Below, piece by piece: positions 1 to 7,515 of a stretch of DNA of 33,715 nt. The stretch spans positions 1 to 33,715 of the forward strand of contig JAPPFW010000039.1 in assembly GCA_028821575.1 (NCBI GenBank). The letters run 5' to 3'. How positions within the stretch are numbered: position 1 is the first letter of the stretch; every line of letters begins with the position of its first letter. The notes under the pieces were generated by a model. It made no database searches, was not told the origin of the DNA, and worked only from the letters and a program-made list of their open reading frames with translations. Source of the stretch: a bacterium. Lineage in GTDB: Bacteria; Actinomycetota; Acidimicrobiia; Spongiisociales; Spongiisociaceae. A program made the translations under genes and the position numbers.

Positions 1-54
1 ACCAGCCACCAGCCACCAGCCACCAGCCACCAGCCACCAGCCACCAGCCACCAG
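1..54. repeat. Heptanucleotide tandem array, unit ACCAGCC
   Basis: Seven perfect, contiguous copies of ACCAGCC plus a partial ACCAG fill the left edge of the window, so the array probably continues outside it. Written cyclically the unit is CCACCAG, sharing the CCAC core of the two arrays near 7411-7510. It lies in non-coding DNA upstream of a MerR-family gene. Confidence 0.95.
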
Positions 55-216
55 TTTTCCACAGAAACCGTTGATAGTCGCGGTCTGATCGTCTATCGTT
101 CGCCTTGACCAGGGTGTAATTACGACGCTGTAAGCCCTCGCCCGACCGTGTTCGGTTCTCGGGAGTGGCGGGTTGAAGCGAGCGACCCGCCGTGTATCGA
201 GCCAGGAGGGCGACTG

Positions 217-735
217 ATGGGTAAACCGATCACCGGTGAGGGAAGTCAAGCGGACCGCAACGGCTACCGGGCTCCCCAGGTGTGCAAACTGGTGGGGATC
301 ACCTACCGCCAACTCGATCACTGGGCGCGGACGGATCTTCTCAAGCCCTCTCTCCGGGCCGCCCGTGGCTCGGGTACCCAGCGACTCTATTCGTACACCG
401 ACCTCGTACAGCTGCGAGTGATCAAGCGGTTGCGCGACACCGGCATAAGCCTGGCCAAGATACGCAAGGCGATCGAATGGCTGCGGTCCGAGATCGACGA
501 GCAGGATCCCCTCAAGGACTCGACGTTGCTGTCGGACGGCATAGACATCTGGACGAGCGACAACTCCGACGAGACGCAGCAATACCTGATGGACATACTC
601 CGCCGAGGCCAGGGAGTGTTCGCCATCGCCGTCGGACAGGTCCAGCGGGACCTAGAAGGTGAGATCCTGGAGCTGTTCCCGACTCAAGCCCAACCTGCCG
701 ACGTAGGAACCGACGCGGAGGCCACGGCAACCTGA
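217..735 (+). CDS. MerR-family transcriptional regulator, Rv1828/FtsR-like
   Basis: The product is a 172-residue DNA-binding regulator. The MerR winged helix-turn-helix covers about residues 16-85, with GITYRQLDHWARTDLL and GSGTQRLYSYTDL matching the form seen in actinobacterial Rv1828/FtsR-type proteins, which are linked to cell-division gene control in Corynebacterium. The C-terminal half (about 90-160) probably dimerises and has no metal-binding cysteine cluster. I chose ATG 217 because AGGAGGG at 204-210 sits 6 bases upstream; an earlier GTG at 148 would add 23 unlikely residues. The stop overlaps the CTG that probably starts the next gene, so the two are likely translated together. The family is clear; the target genes are not known from this sequence. 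Confidence 0.85.
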   Translation: MGKPITGEGSQADRNGYRAPQVCKLVGITYRQLDHWARTDLLKPSLRAARGSGTQRLYSYTDLVQLRVIKRLRDTGISLAKIRKAIEWLRSEIDEQDPLKDSTLLSDGIDIWTSDNSDETQQYLMDILRRGQGVFAIAVGQVQRDLEGEILELFPTQAQPADVGTDAEATAT

Positions 736-1157
736 CCCCACACGCCAGTTCGACGGCCCTGTCGGGCTTCGCCCACGAGAGCGAACTTCACCTCGCTCGG
801 CTACTCGACTTCTACGGGGTCGCATGGGAGTACGAGCCCCGCTCATTCCCTGTCCAGTGGGACGAGGAAGGCCGACCGACCAAACTCTTCACCCCCGACT
901 TCTACCTCCCGGAGGAGGACACCTACATCGAGATAACGACGATGAGCCAGAAGCTGGTCACAAAGAAGAACCGAAAGGTGCGCCGTCTCCGGGAGTTGTA
1001 TCCCGAGATAAGCATCAGGATCCTCTACCAGCGTGACTACCTGCACCTGGTTGCGAAGTACGGGTTGCTGGACGGCGCGGACAGACCAGCCCGTACCCCG
1101 ACCCGTGGACCCGGACCTCCCCGCGTGGTTCGGCTCACCAGGGCAGGGGTGCACTAA
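732..1157 (+). CDS. PD-(D/E)XK-like endonuclease-fold protein, probable CTG start
   Basis: This frame is open from 663 to 1157 but has no ATG, GTG or TTG before 942. The clearly protein-like part begins much earlier: residues encoded from about 768 read FAHESELHLARLLDFYGV, then a TPDFYLP motif near 891 and YIEITTMSQK near 924. That order (early Glu, PDF, then Glu-x-Thr with nearby Lys) resembles small PD-(D/E)XK nucleases of the TnsA/Vsr type, although the usual ExK is ExT here. A CTG at 732 overlaps the upstream TGA by 4 bases (CTGA), with GGAGG at 717-721 as ribosome site, giving 141 aa. Starting at ATG 942 would delete the putative active site. The CTG start is inference; the coding frame is strongly supported. 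The last roughly 25 residues are low-complexity. Confidence 0.7.
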   Translation: MTPHASSTALSGFAHESELHLARLLDFYGVAWEYEPRSFPVQWDEEGRPTKLFTPDFYLPEEDTYIEITTMSQKLVTKKNRKVRRLRELYPEISIRILYQRDYLHLVAKYGLLDGADRPARTPTRGPGPPRVVRLTRAGVH

Positions 1158-1354
1158 CCGGCTCGCCGGCGGACGGGTTTGCAGGCAGCAGCGCAGTTGT
1201 ACGGGCAGAACCCTTGGCTAGTCCCGGCGCGGGCCCACCGCCGAACGGATCGCCCGGATCGCATCCCTCTCCAGCCCTAGGTGCCCTGAAGGACGTACAC
1301 TTGGCGGACAGCACGCACGAAGTACCGATCCGGCACCCGGCGGGAGAACCCTCC

Positions 1355-2185
1355 ATGACCTCTAGCACGAACAGCATGCAGATCGTTACGACCCGTACCG
1401 GGACGACCGAGCTACGCCGTCGATGGCAAGCATCCGAACCATGGGCGACCCTCCTCATAGTGCACGGTCTGGCCGAGCACTCGGGGCGCTACCAGCAGGC
1501 AGGATCGAGGTTGGCCGAGGCGGGGATAGACACGTACGCCTTTGACTTTGTCGGGTTCGGCGCGTCCGGAGGGATCCGCGCCGACATCCAGGATTGGTCG
1601 ACCTACCTCCATCAGGTCCTGGACAATCTCGTGCCCCTGTTCGAGAGGAACCTGCCGGTCGTACTGCTCGGGCATTCCATCGGCGGCCTGATCGTCGTCG
1701 ACTACACGCTGTCCCGGTACCGCCAACCGGACCTGGTCGTGCTCAACGCACCCGCGCTGGACGCGGTCGTTCCCGCCTGGAAACGGATCGGGGCGCCGCT
1801 GCTCGCCGGAGCTGTGCCACGTCTCACCCTCGCCAATCCCATCAACCCGGTGGAACTGTTCATCGATCCGGAGGTGGCGGTGCACTATCGCAGGGATCCA
1901 CTGTGTATCACGCGGACCACCGTTCGCCTGGGGGACATCATCCTCGAACGCATGGAGCGGGTCGGACGCTCCCTGGACCTGTACGACGCACCGACCCTGG
2001 TCCTCCACGGCGGGGCCGACAGCCTCGTACCTCCGCAGGTGAGCGAGCCGCTCGGAGAACTCCCCTCCGTCGAGCGCAGGGTGTACCCGCGCTTGCGCCA
2101 CGCCTCGATCAACGAAGCGGCCGGAAAGGAGATCATCGAGGACATCGTGGCCTGGATCCGGTCGCGCATCGGACCGGGCTCGTAG
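1355..2185 (+). CDS. Alpha/beta hydrolase, monoacylglycerol-lipase-like
   Basis: A 276-residue cytosolic hydrolase of the Hydrolase_4/S33 group. The oxyanion-hole region HGLAEHSGRY is typical of monoglyceride lipases. The nucleophile elbow is GHSIGG, the acid is the Asp of LHGGADSLV and the catalytic His is in LRHASINE near the C-terminus, so the Ser-Asp-His triad is complete. I chose ATG 1355 because GGGAG lies about 8 bases upstream; the open frame extends back to 1214 but that part looks non-coding. The family acts on acylglycerols or related esters; the real substrate cannot be read from sequence. The transporter gene follows after only 14 bases, suggesting co-transcription. Confidence 0.85.
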   Translation: MTSSTNSMQIVTTRTGTTELRRRWQASEPWATLLIVHGLAEHSGRYQQAGSRLAEAGIDTYAFDFVGFGASGGIRADIQDWSTYLHQVLDNLVPLFERNLPVVLLGHSIGGLIVVDYTLSRYRQPDLVVLNAPALDAVVPAWKRIGAPLLAGAVPRLTLANPINPVELFIDPEVAVHYRRDPLCITRTTVRLGDIILERMERVGRSLDLYDAPTLVLHGGADSLVPPQVSEPLGELPSVERRVYPRLRHASINEAAGKEIIEDIVAWIRSRIGPGS

Positions 2186-2199
2186 TCCGGTCGATAACC

Positions 2200-3126
2200 G
2201 TGCCACTGCTGCCTCCGGCAGTCCGGAACCTCGGCGCCCGGCCCCGGGGGGTGGTGATGGTGGCCACCGCCGGACTTCTATGGAGCACTCTAGGTCTGGG
2301 TGTGCGGCTCATGGACGAGGCCGGCACCTGGAGAATCCTGTTCTACCGGGCCATCGCCCAGATCGCGGTGCTCGGAGTGCTCATAGCCGCCCGCAATCCG
2401 GGCGCTTTCGCCCGGACCCTCACCGGTATCGGCTACAACGGGCTGGTCAGCGCCACCGCCCTCTCCTTCTCGTCGATCAGCTTCGTGTATGCGCTCTCCC
2501 TCACCACAGTGGCCGAGGCGACCCTGATCCTGGGCGCCGCCCCGGTGATGGCCGGGGCGCTCGGCTGGATGCTGCTGCGGGAACCGATCACGAGGACCAA
2601 CTGGTGGACAATGGGTATAGCCGCCGCCGGCCTGGCCGTCATGACCTACACCGGAACCGTGTCCGGGAACGTGGTCGGGATAATCCTCGCCTTGTGCGGT
2701 GCGCTCGGCTTCGCAGCCTTCTCCGTGTTCCAGCGCCGGGGGAGGCAATCGGACATGCTTCCCGCGGTGTTGCTGTCGGGAGTCGTCACCCTGGTCGTAA
2801 CCGGTCCGCTGGTCGGGAGAGCGACGATCAGCGGCGGCGACGCCCTCGTCGCGTTCTACCTCGGTGGGGTGGCCCTGGCGGGGGGACTGGCCCTGTACAC
2901 AGCCGGTTCGCGCCATGTACGCGCGGGCGAGTTGGTCCTCATCGCCATGACGGAGGTGGTATTCGCGCCGCTGTGGGTGTGGTGGGCGTTCGGGGAGACA
3001 ATGGCGGCCACCACGATCGTCGGGGGATTCATGATCATGGTGGCGGTCTTGATCCAGGCCCGGGCCCGCGAGGCTTATACCACCCTCCGTCGCCACCGTC
3101 GCGCAGCTCGGGTCCGAACCCGGTAA
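2200..3126 (+). CDS. EamA/DMT-family transporter
   Basis: An integral membrane protein of about 308 residues with two tandem EamA halves and about ten hydrophobic segments. The first half runs from VATAGLLWSTLG through ILGAAPVMAGALGWMLLREPI, a hallmark EamA pattern near the end of the repeat; the second runs from VVGIILALCGALGFAAFSVFQRR to the C-terminus, which ends in a basic Arg-rich tail. Proteins of this superfamily move amino acids, nucleotides or other metabolites; the substrate is unknown. The start is uncertain: GTG 2200 keeps the short gap to the hydrolase gene, while GTG 2251 or ATG 2257 would begin directly at the first membrane segment. A strong inverted repeat follows 1 base after the stop. 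Confidence 0.85.
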   Translation: MPLLPPAVRNLGARPRGVVMVATAGLLWSTLGLGVRLMDEAGTWRILFYRAIAQIAVLGVLIAARNPGAFARTLTGIGYNGLVSATALSFSSISFVYALSLTTVAEATLILGAAPVMAGALGWMLLREPITRTNWWTMGIAAAGLAVMTYTGTVSGNVVGIILALCGALGFAAFSVFQRRGRQSDMLPAVLLSGVVTLVVTGPLVGRATISGGDALVAFYLGGVALAGGLALYTAGSRHVRAGELVLIAMTEVVFAPLWVWWAFGETMAATTIVGGFMIMVAVLIQARAREAYTTLRRHRRAARVRTR

Positions 3127-3127
3127 G

Positions 3128-3184
3128 CTCGGAGTGCCGTCCGCAACCTCCGGAGCCACTGTCCGTATTTGCGGTCACTCCGAG
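3128..3184 (+). terminator. Long inverted repeat after the EamA gene
   Basis: CTCGGAGTG (3128-3136) pairs perfectly with CACTCCGAG (3176-3184), and inside it CCGCAA (3141-3146) pairs with TTGCGG (3169-3174), leaving a small asymmetric internal loop and a 22-base apical loop. It starts 1 base after the EamA stop and faces a convergent gene ending at 3305, so a terminator role is plausible. There is no T-tract, so it is not a classical intrinsic terminator. Confidence 0.5.
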
Positions 3185-3304
3185 GAGGCCTCACAAACAG
3201 AAGATGGGCGACCCGCGGCAGACCGAGGTACTCCAGTCACGGCTGTGCTGCCCATCGTCGTGTACCGACGATCGAGTGCGATCCTTCAGTCGGCTGGCCT
3301 GGAA

Positions 3305-4249
3305 CTACTCGTCTAGCCCTGGGCCGGCGGCGGACTCGACCTCTTCCGCCAGCGACCCGAACTCCGCCGCGGCCGCCTCGAATCGAGCGAGTTGCGCAAG
3401 CCGTATCTCCCCCGTGTCTGTGGACTCGAGACCGGCCATCATGCCCTCCGCCGCCGAGAGCAGTGTTTCCAGCGACTCGGCCATGCGTTCGTGGGTCAAC
3501 CTATCGGCGTCCGCGGGACGGGTGAACCCGTTGAACCGGATGGGGAGAAGGCCCGCTCTCGAGATCAGAGAGGACATGCGACCGACTGTCGTGTCGTAGT
3601 CGGCGATCCGACCGTCCCAGTCGTCGTTGATCTGGCGACCGCTCACTCTGAGATCGGCCACGTCGGCGGCGAGTACCCCGACCAGGTCGGCGTACGCTCT
3701 GAACTCCAAGTCGGCGTCAGGCTCGGTTGTGGTGGGCGCCGTCTGCTCGGTCGATGCCGGGTCTGTCTCTTCCCCACTGCGCAGGGTTCCGTAACCAACC
3801 ACCAGAACCGCGATGACCAGGATGCTGATGAGCGTTGATCGAAGCACCCGCTGGGTGTTCGATCCGGACGGCGCCAACCCCTCCACCCCCTCCTGCTCGT
3901 CCCAGCGGGGGGAGGGAGGTTCGCGGACGCCCGCAACCGGCGGATCACCGACCTGCGCCCTGGCGGTGTGCTCCGGCCTGGCTGGCGGGCCCTCGCCGGT
4001 CCGGACCGGAGCCACGAAACGGACGCCGCAGGCGAGACAGGAGGAGCTGCCGGGCTCCGTACGCGTACCGCAGGAGTGGCAGAATCGGATGGTCATTGGC
4101 GGCCGTCCCTCGGACGCTGCCGGACGGGTGCGGGGCGTGACCATGGCTTCGGTCACGGGGGTCGGCTCCGCCCTGCGCAAGAAGGAACGACGGCTGTCTG
4201 CCGATCGGGATTCCTCGTCTTCGGGATAGTCTTGATCCGAGCCTGCCAC
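3305..4249 (-). CDS. Zinc-ribbon, single-pass membrane protein of unknown function
   Basis: The 314-residue product has a charged N-terminus of about 50 residues, a CxxC-x(12)-CxxC zinc ribbon (CHSCG and CLACG, about residues 57-75), a Pro-rich linker, one membrane helix (STLISILVIAVLVVGYG, about 138-154), an acidic Thr-rich spacer and a predicted helical outer domain of about 140 residues. This suggests a cytosolic zinc ribbon with the helical part outside the membrane. Start choice: GTG 4249 has TAGGAG 6 bases upstream; ATG 4096 would begin just before the zinc ribbon and is the alternative. I do not recognise a named family. It diverges from mshD and converges on the EamA gene. Confidence 0.75.
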   Translation of the reverse strand: MAGSDQDYPEDEESRSADSRRSFLRRAEPTPVTEAMVTPRTRPAASEGRPPMTIRFCHSCGTRTEPGSSSCLACGVRFVAPVRTGEGPPARPEHTARAQVGDPPVAGVREPPSPRWDEQEGVEGLAPSGSNTQRVLRSTLISILVIAVLVVGYGTLRSGEETDPASTEQTAPTTTEPDADLEFRAYADLVGVLAADVADLRVSGRQINDDWDGRIADYDTTVGRMSSLISRAGLLPIRFNGFTRPADADRLTHERMAESLETLLSAAEGMMAGLESTDTGEIRLAQLARFEAAAAEFGSLAEEVESAAGPGLDE

Positions 4250-4421
4250 GTCAAGCTCCTAGTGTCTCCGGTCGACTACCGAGGATAGTGACCACACGGC
4301 CCTCCATCACGGACCTTTCGAGGCACGGACGCCACCAACGCCATCGTCGACCCTCCCACTACGCGGCAGCGCGGGTTGTCAGGAGCTCACCACGGAAGCG
4401 GCTCGCCTACCCTTTTTGACC

Positions 4422-5306
4422 ATGGAGTTGCGTTTCGCCACGCCGCAGGAACTGCGACCCGACCTCGGGCGCCTGATCGGCCGCCTGGAAGGCCTGCAGG
4501 GAACTCCTCCGTTCGGAGAGGTACTGCTGTCGGCCATGGCACGATCGGACGGCCCGGGCGTCGGTGTGGCGGGCGAACGGGAAGGGGTGTTGGTGGCGTA
4601 CGGCTTCACGGTTCCCAACCCGGACCGCCGTACCTGGACGCTCGAGGTAGGGGCCGCTTCGGAGGACTACGGTCGGTTCCTGTGTCTGGCCTTGGACCTC
4701 TTGGCGGCCCGGGGAGTCGGAGAGGTCGTGCTCTGGGTCCACTCAGCCTGTGTCGAGCCCCCGCCCTCCCTAGTGAATCCCGAGCGACTGCTGCATCGCA
4801 TGGCCGCGGACCTGCCCGTGGCACTCGACCAGGCCGCGCCCGACGGCGTGCTGCTCAGAGGTTTCGATCCGGAACATGACCGTGGCGCCCTCATCGAACT
4901 GAACAACCTCGCCTTCGCCGGGCACCCGGAACAGGGAGGATGGACCTCCCGGGATCTGGAACAGCGGATGGCCCTGCCCTGGTTCGATCCCTCCGGCATC
5001 CGCACGGCCTGGGTGGCCGATCGGATGGTGGCTTTCAACTGGACCAAACTGCACCCCGAGGCGACCTCGCAAGGGGACAAGGTGGGCGAGATCTACGCGA
5101 TCGCGGTCAGCCCTGCGGTGCAGGGACGCGGTCTGGGCCGAGCCGTGGCGTTGGAGGGACTCCGGTACCTGGCCGGGCACCGCGGCGCGACCCGGGCCAT
5201 GCTGTACGTGGACTCCTCCAACGAGCCCGCGATACAGCTGTACCGAACCCTGGGTTTCGTCACCGAGCACACCGATCGCGCCTACCGCTGGACTGCCGCC
5301 TCTTGA
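4422..5306 (+). CDS. mshD: Mycothiol synthase (mycothiol acetyltransferase)
   Basis: MshD acetylates Cys-GlcN-Ins with acetyl-CoA in the last step of mycothiol synthesis, the main low-molecular-weight thiol of actinobacteria. The 294-residue protein has two GNAT domains, a degenerate N-terminal one (about 1-130) and an active C-terminal one (about 148-294). Diagnostic segments are NNLAFAGHPEQGGW, FNWTKLHPE, the acetyl-CoA loop VSPAVQGRGLGRA and MLYVDSSNEPAIQLYRTLGF. Length agrees with the family (about 300). ATG 4422 is preferred over an in-frame TTG at 4416; neither has a strong ribosome site. It precedes thrS on the same strand with about 120 bases between them. The gene marks the host as an actinobacterium. 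Confidence 0.9.
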   Translation: MELRFATPQELRPDLGRLIGRLEGLQGTPPFGEVLLSAMARSDGPGVGVAGEREGVLVAYGFTVPNPDRRTWTLEVGAASEDYGRFLCLALDLLAARGVGEVVLWVHSACVEPPPSLVNPERLLHRMAADLPVALDQAAPDGVLLRGFDPEHDRGALIELNNLAFAGHPEQGGWTSRDLEQRMALPWFDPSGIRTAWVADRMVAFNWTKLHPEATSQGDKVGEIYAIAVSPAVQGRGLGRAVALEGLRYLAGHRGATRAMLYVDSSNEPAIQLYRTLGFVTEHTDRAYRWTAAS

Positions 5307-5426
5307 ACCACGAACCGGTGGCTTGGATCCGGCCAACGGTCAGGTTCGCCCGGCCTCCTTGGGTCAGAGAGGCCGGCGACCGCCCTTCCGCGGGACTCGG
5401 TAGGGACGCCGCCTGACTGACAGGGA

Positions 5427-7406
5427 ATGGAGAGCGATTACGATTGGGGCCATCCTCGACCAGAGCCGACGTTGATGATCGAGTTGATCCTCCCCGACAA
5501 CACCACCGCCCTTCACGAACGCGGAACCACAGGGCGCCAGGTCGCTGACTCGATCGGTCGGCGGCTGGCGATGGCGGCCGTGGCGGTCTCCGTGGAAGGC
5601 GTGCCGATGGATCTGGACCGCCCGCTGGAGGGAGGGGGGCGGTTCACGGTCATCACAGACTCCTCCGAGGAGGGGAGAGCGGTCATGCGCCACTCAGCCG
5701 CTCACATCCTGGCCCAGGCGGTGCTGAGGCTCTTCGAGGGTTCCACGTTCGCGATCGGCCCCTCCATAACCGACGGCTTCTACTACGACTTCGACATCGG
5801 CCGGCCGTTCACTCCCGAGGACATGGAGCAGATCGAAGACGAGATGCACCGGATAGTCGGCGCCGACCAGCCGTTCGTGCGCGAGGAGCTGTCGGTCGAG
5901 GCCGGCCTCCAGTTGTTCCGTGACCATCCATTCAAGACAGAGATCATCCTGTCCGTGGACGAGTCCGAAGTCGAGTCCGCCGATGCGGTCTCCGTGTACC
6001 GCAACGATGACTTCGTGGACCTCTGCCGGGGCCCGCACCTGCCGTCCACCGGACGGCTGAAGGCGTTCAAGTTGACGAGGACCGCGGGCGCGTACTGGCG
6101 GGGCGACGCGAATCGCCCCCAACTCCAGCGGATCTACGGCACGGCATGGGAGTCGGCAAAGGCCCTCAGAACCTACCTGCACCGGATCGAAGAGGCGGCC
6201 CGGCGCGACCACCGGCGACTGGGACGCGAGCTGGACCTCTTCTCCTTCCCCGAGGACCTCGGACCGGGTCTGGCCGTCTGGCACCCGAACGGCGGGATGC
6301 TACGCCGCCAGGTCGAGGACTACAGCCGTCGAGTCCACGAGGCATTCGGCTTCGACTTCGTCAACTCTCCCCACCTGGCCAGAGCCGAGCTGTGGAACAC
6401 GTCCGGCCATCTCGAGTTCTACGCGGAGAACATGTACCCGGGGATGGAGATGGACGGCCAGGACGAGTACCGCGTCAAACCCATGAACTGCCCCTTCCAC
6501 GTCCTGATCTACCGTTCCTCCGCCCGCTCGTACCGCGAGTTGCCGATGCGCCTCTCCGAGTTGGGTGGCGTGTACCGGTACGAACGGTCGGGCGTCGTCC
6601 ACGGCCTGCTGCGAGCACGGGGCTTCACCCAGGACGACTCCCACACCTTCTGCACGCGCGAGCAGGTGCCGTCGGAGCTCGTGCTGCACCTGGATTTCGT
6701 GCTCCAGTTGCTGCGGGACTTCGGTTTCGAGGAGTTCGAGGCAGAACTGGCCACGCGGCCTGAGGACAAGTGGGTGGGCGACCTGGGCCTGTGGGAACTG
6801 GCCGAACGGGCCCTCGGAGACGCCCTCGTCACGGTCGGCGTTCCGCACACCGTCGCCGAGGGGGAGGGCGCCTTCTACGGACCCAAGATCGACGTGCACG
6901 TCCGGGACGCGATCGGGCGCCGCTGGCAGATGTCCACGATCCAGGTGGACTTCTCCCTGCCGGAACGCTTCTCTCTCGAGTACGTGACACGGGCGGACAC
7001 CCGCGAGCGCCCGGTGATGATCCACTCCGCCAAGTTCGGATCCGTGGAGCGATTCCTGGGGGTCCTGATCGAGCACTACGCGGGTGCATTCCCGATGTGG
7101 CTTTCGCCGGTCCAGGCGGTGGTGATACCGGTGGCCGACCGCCACGAACCCTACGCGACCAGGGTTGCGGAATCGTTGAGGAACCTGGGCCTGCGGGTCG
7201 AGCGGGAGACCGGACCCGGCAAGCTGGGGGAGAAGGTTCGCCGAGCAATAACGCGGAAGCTTCCGGCCGTGCTGGTGGTCGGGGACGACGATGTCGACTC
7301 CGGAACGGTCGGCCTCCGGCTCCGGGGAGCCAAACGGGACCGCCGGGGAGTTCCGCTGGATGAGGTGCTGGGAGAGCTCTCCTCGGCTGCCCGGCCGCCG
7401 CACTGA
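5427..7406 (+). CDS. thrS: Threonine-tRNA ligase
   Basis: Class II synthetase that charges tRNA-Thr. The 659-residue product has the TGS domain (about 17-80), the editing domain with HSAAH at 89-93 and Cys in DLCRGPH, the catalytic domain with zinc ligands in MNCPFH, DDSH and MIHSAKFG, motif 2 around YRYERSGVVHGLLRARGFTQ, and the C-terminal anticodon-binding domain starting near VQAVVIPVADRHEPYA. All catalytic and editing residues I can check are present. The start is ambiguous: ATG 5427 has GGGA immediately before it, whereas ATG 5475 would give the more typical N-terminus MIELILPD without an evident ribosome site. It heads the actinobacterial thrS-pgsA-pimA-pdxST neighbourhood, which is interrupted downstream here. 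Confidence 0.95.
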   Translation: MESDYDWGHPRPEPTLMIELILPDNTTALHERGTTGRQVADSIGRRLAMAAVAVSVEGVPMDLDRPLEGGGRFTVITDSSEEGRAVMRHSAAHILAQAVLRLFEGSTFAIGPSITDGFYYDFDIGRPFTPEDMEQIEDEMHRIVGADQPFVREELSVEAGLQLFRDHPFKTEIILSVDESEVESADAVSVYRNDDFVDLCRGPHLPSTGRLKAFKLTRTAGAYWRGDANRPQLQRIYGTAWESAKALRTYLHRIEEAARRDHRRLGRELDLFSFPEDLGPGLAVWHPNGGMLRRQVEDYSRRVHEAFGFDFVNSPHLARAELWNTSGHLEFYAENMYPGMEMDGQDEYRVKPMNCPFHVLIYRSSARSYRELPMRLSELGGVYRYERSGVVHGLLRARGFTQDDSHTFCTREQVPSELVLHLDFVLQLLRDFGFEEFEAELATRPEDKWVGDLGLWELAERALGDALVTVGVPHTVAEGEGAFYGPKIDVHVRDAIGRRWQMSTIQVDFSLPERFSLEYVTRADTRERPVMIHSAKFGSVERFLGVLIEHYAGAFPMWLSPVQAVVIPVADRHEPYATRVAESLRNLGLRVERETGPGKLGEKVRRAITRKLPAVLVVGDDDVDSGTVGLRLRGAKRDRRGVPLDEVLGELSSAARPPH

Positions 7407-7410
7407 GCGT

Positions 7411-7438
7411 GGTCAGTGGTCAGTGGTCAGTGGTCAGT
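7411..7438. repeat. Heptanucleotide tandem array, unit GGTCAGT
   Basis: Four perfect copies of GGTCAGT begin 4 bases after the thrS stop. On the minus strand the cyclic unit is CCACTGA, sharing the CCAC core of the other two arrays. A 39-base AT-rich stretch separates it from the next array. Confidence 0.95.
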
Positions 7439-7477
7439 GAGACTTATAACATGTTTTACTAGACTTTAGAGTTCGTC

Positions 7478-7510
7478 AAGCCACAAGCCACAAGCCACAA
7501 GCCACAAGCC
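7478..7510. repeat. Heptanucleotide tandem array, unit AAGCCAC
   Basis: Four perfect copies of AAGCCAC plus a partial AAGCC. The cyclic unit CCACAAG differs from that of the array at 1-54 (CCACCAG) at one position. It ends 5 bases from the 3' end of the minus-strand membrane-protein gene, so both arrays fill the convergent junction between thrS and the gltA operon. Confidence 0.95.
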
Positions 7511-7515
7511 CCGGC

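Noticed and set aside
55..63. TTTTCCACA fits a relaxed DnaA box next to the first heptamer array
   Set aside because: It is a single site without an AT-rich unwinding region or neighbouring boxes, so it does not support an origin.
115..120. TGTAAT as a -10 box for the MerR gene
   Set aside because: No matching -35 at 16-18 bases upstream and no other support.
2280..3599. A 439-codon frame overlapping the EamA gene
   Set aside because: Arg/Pro/Gly-rich shadow of a gene with clear membrane segments in the other frame.
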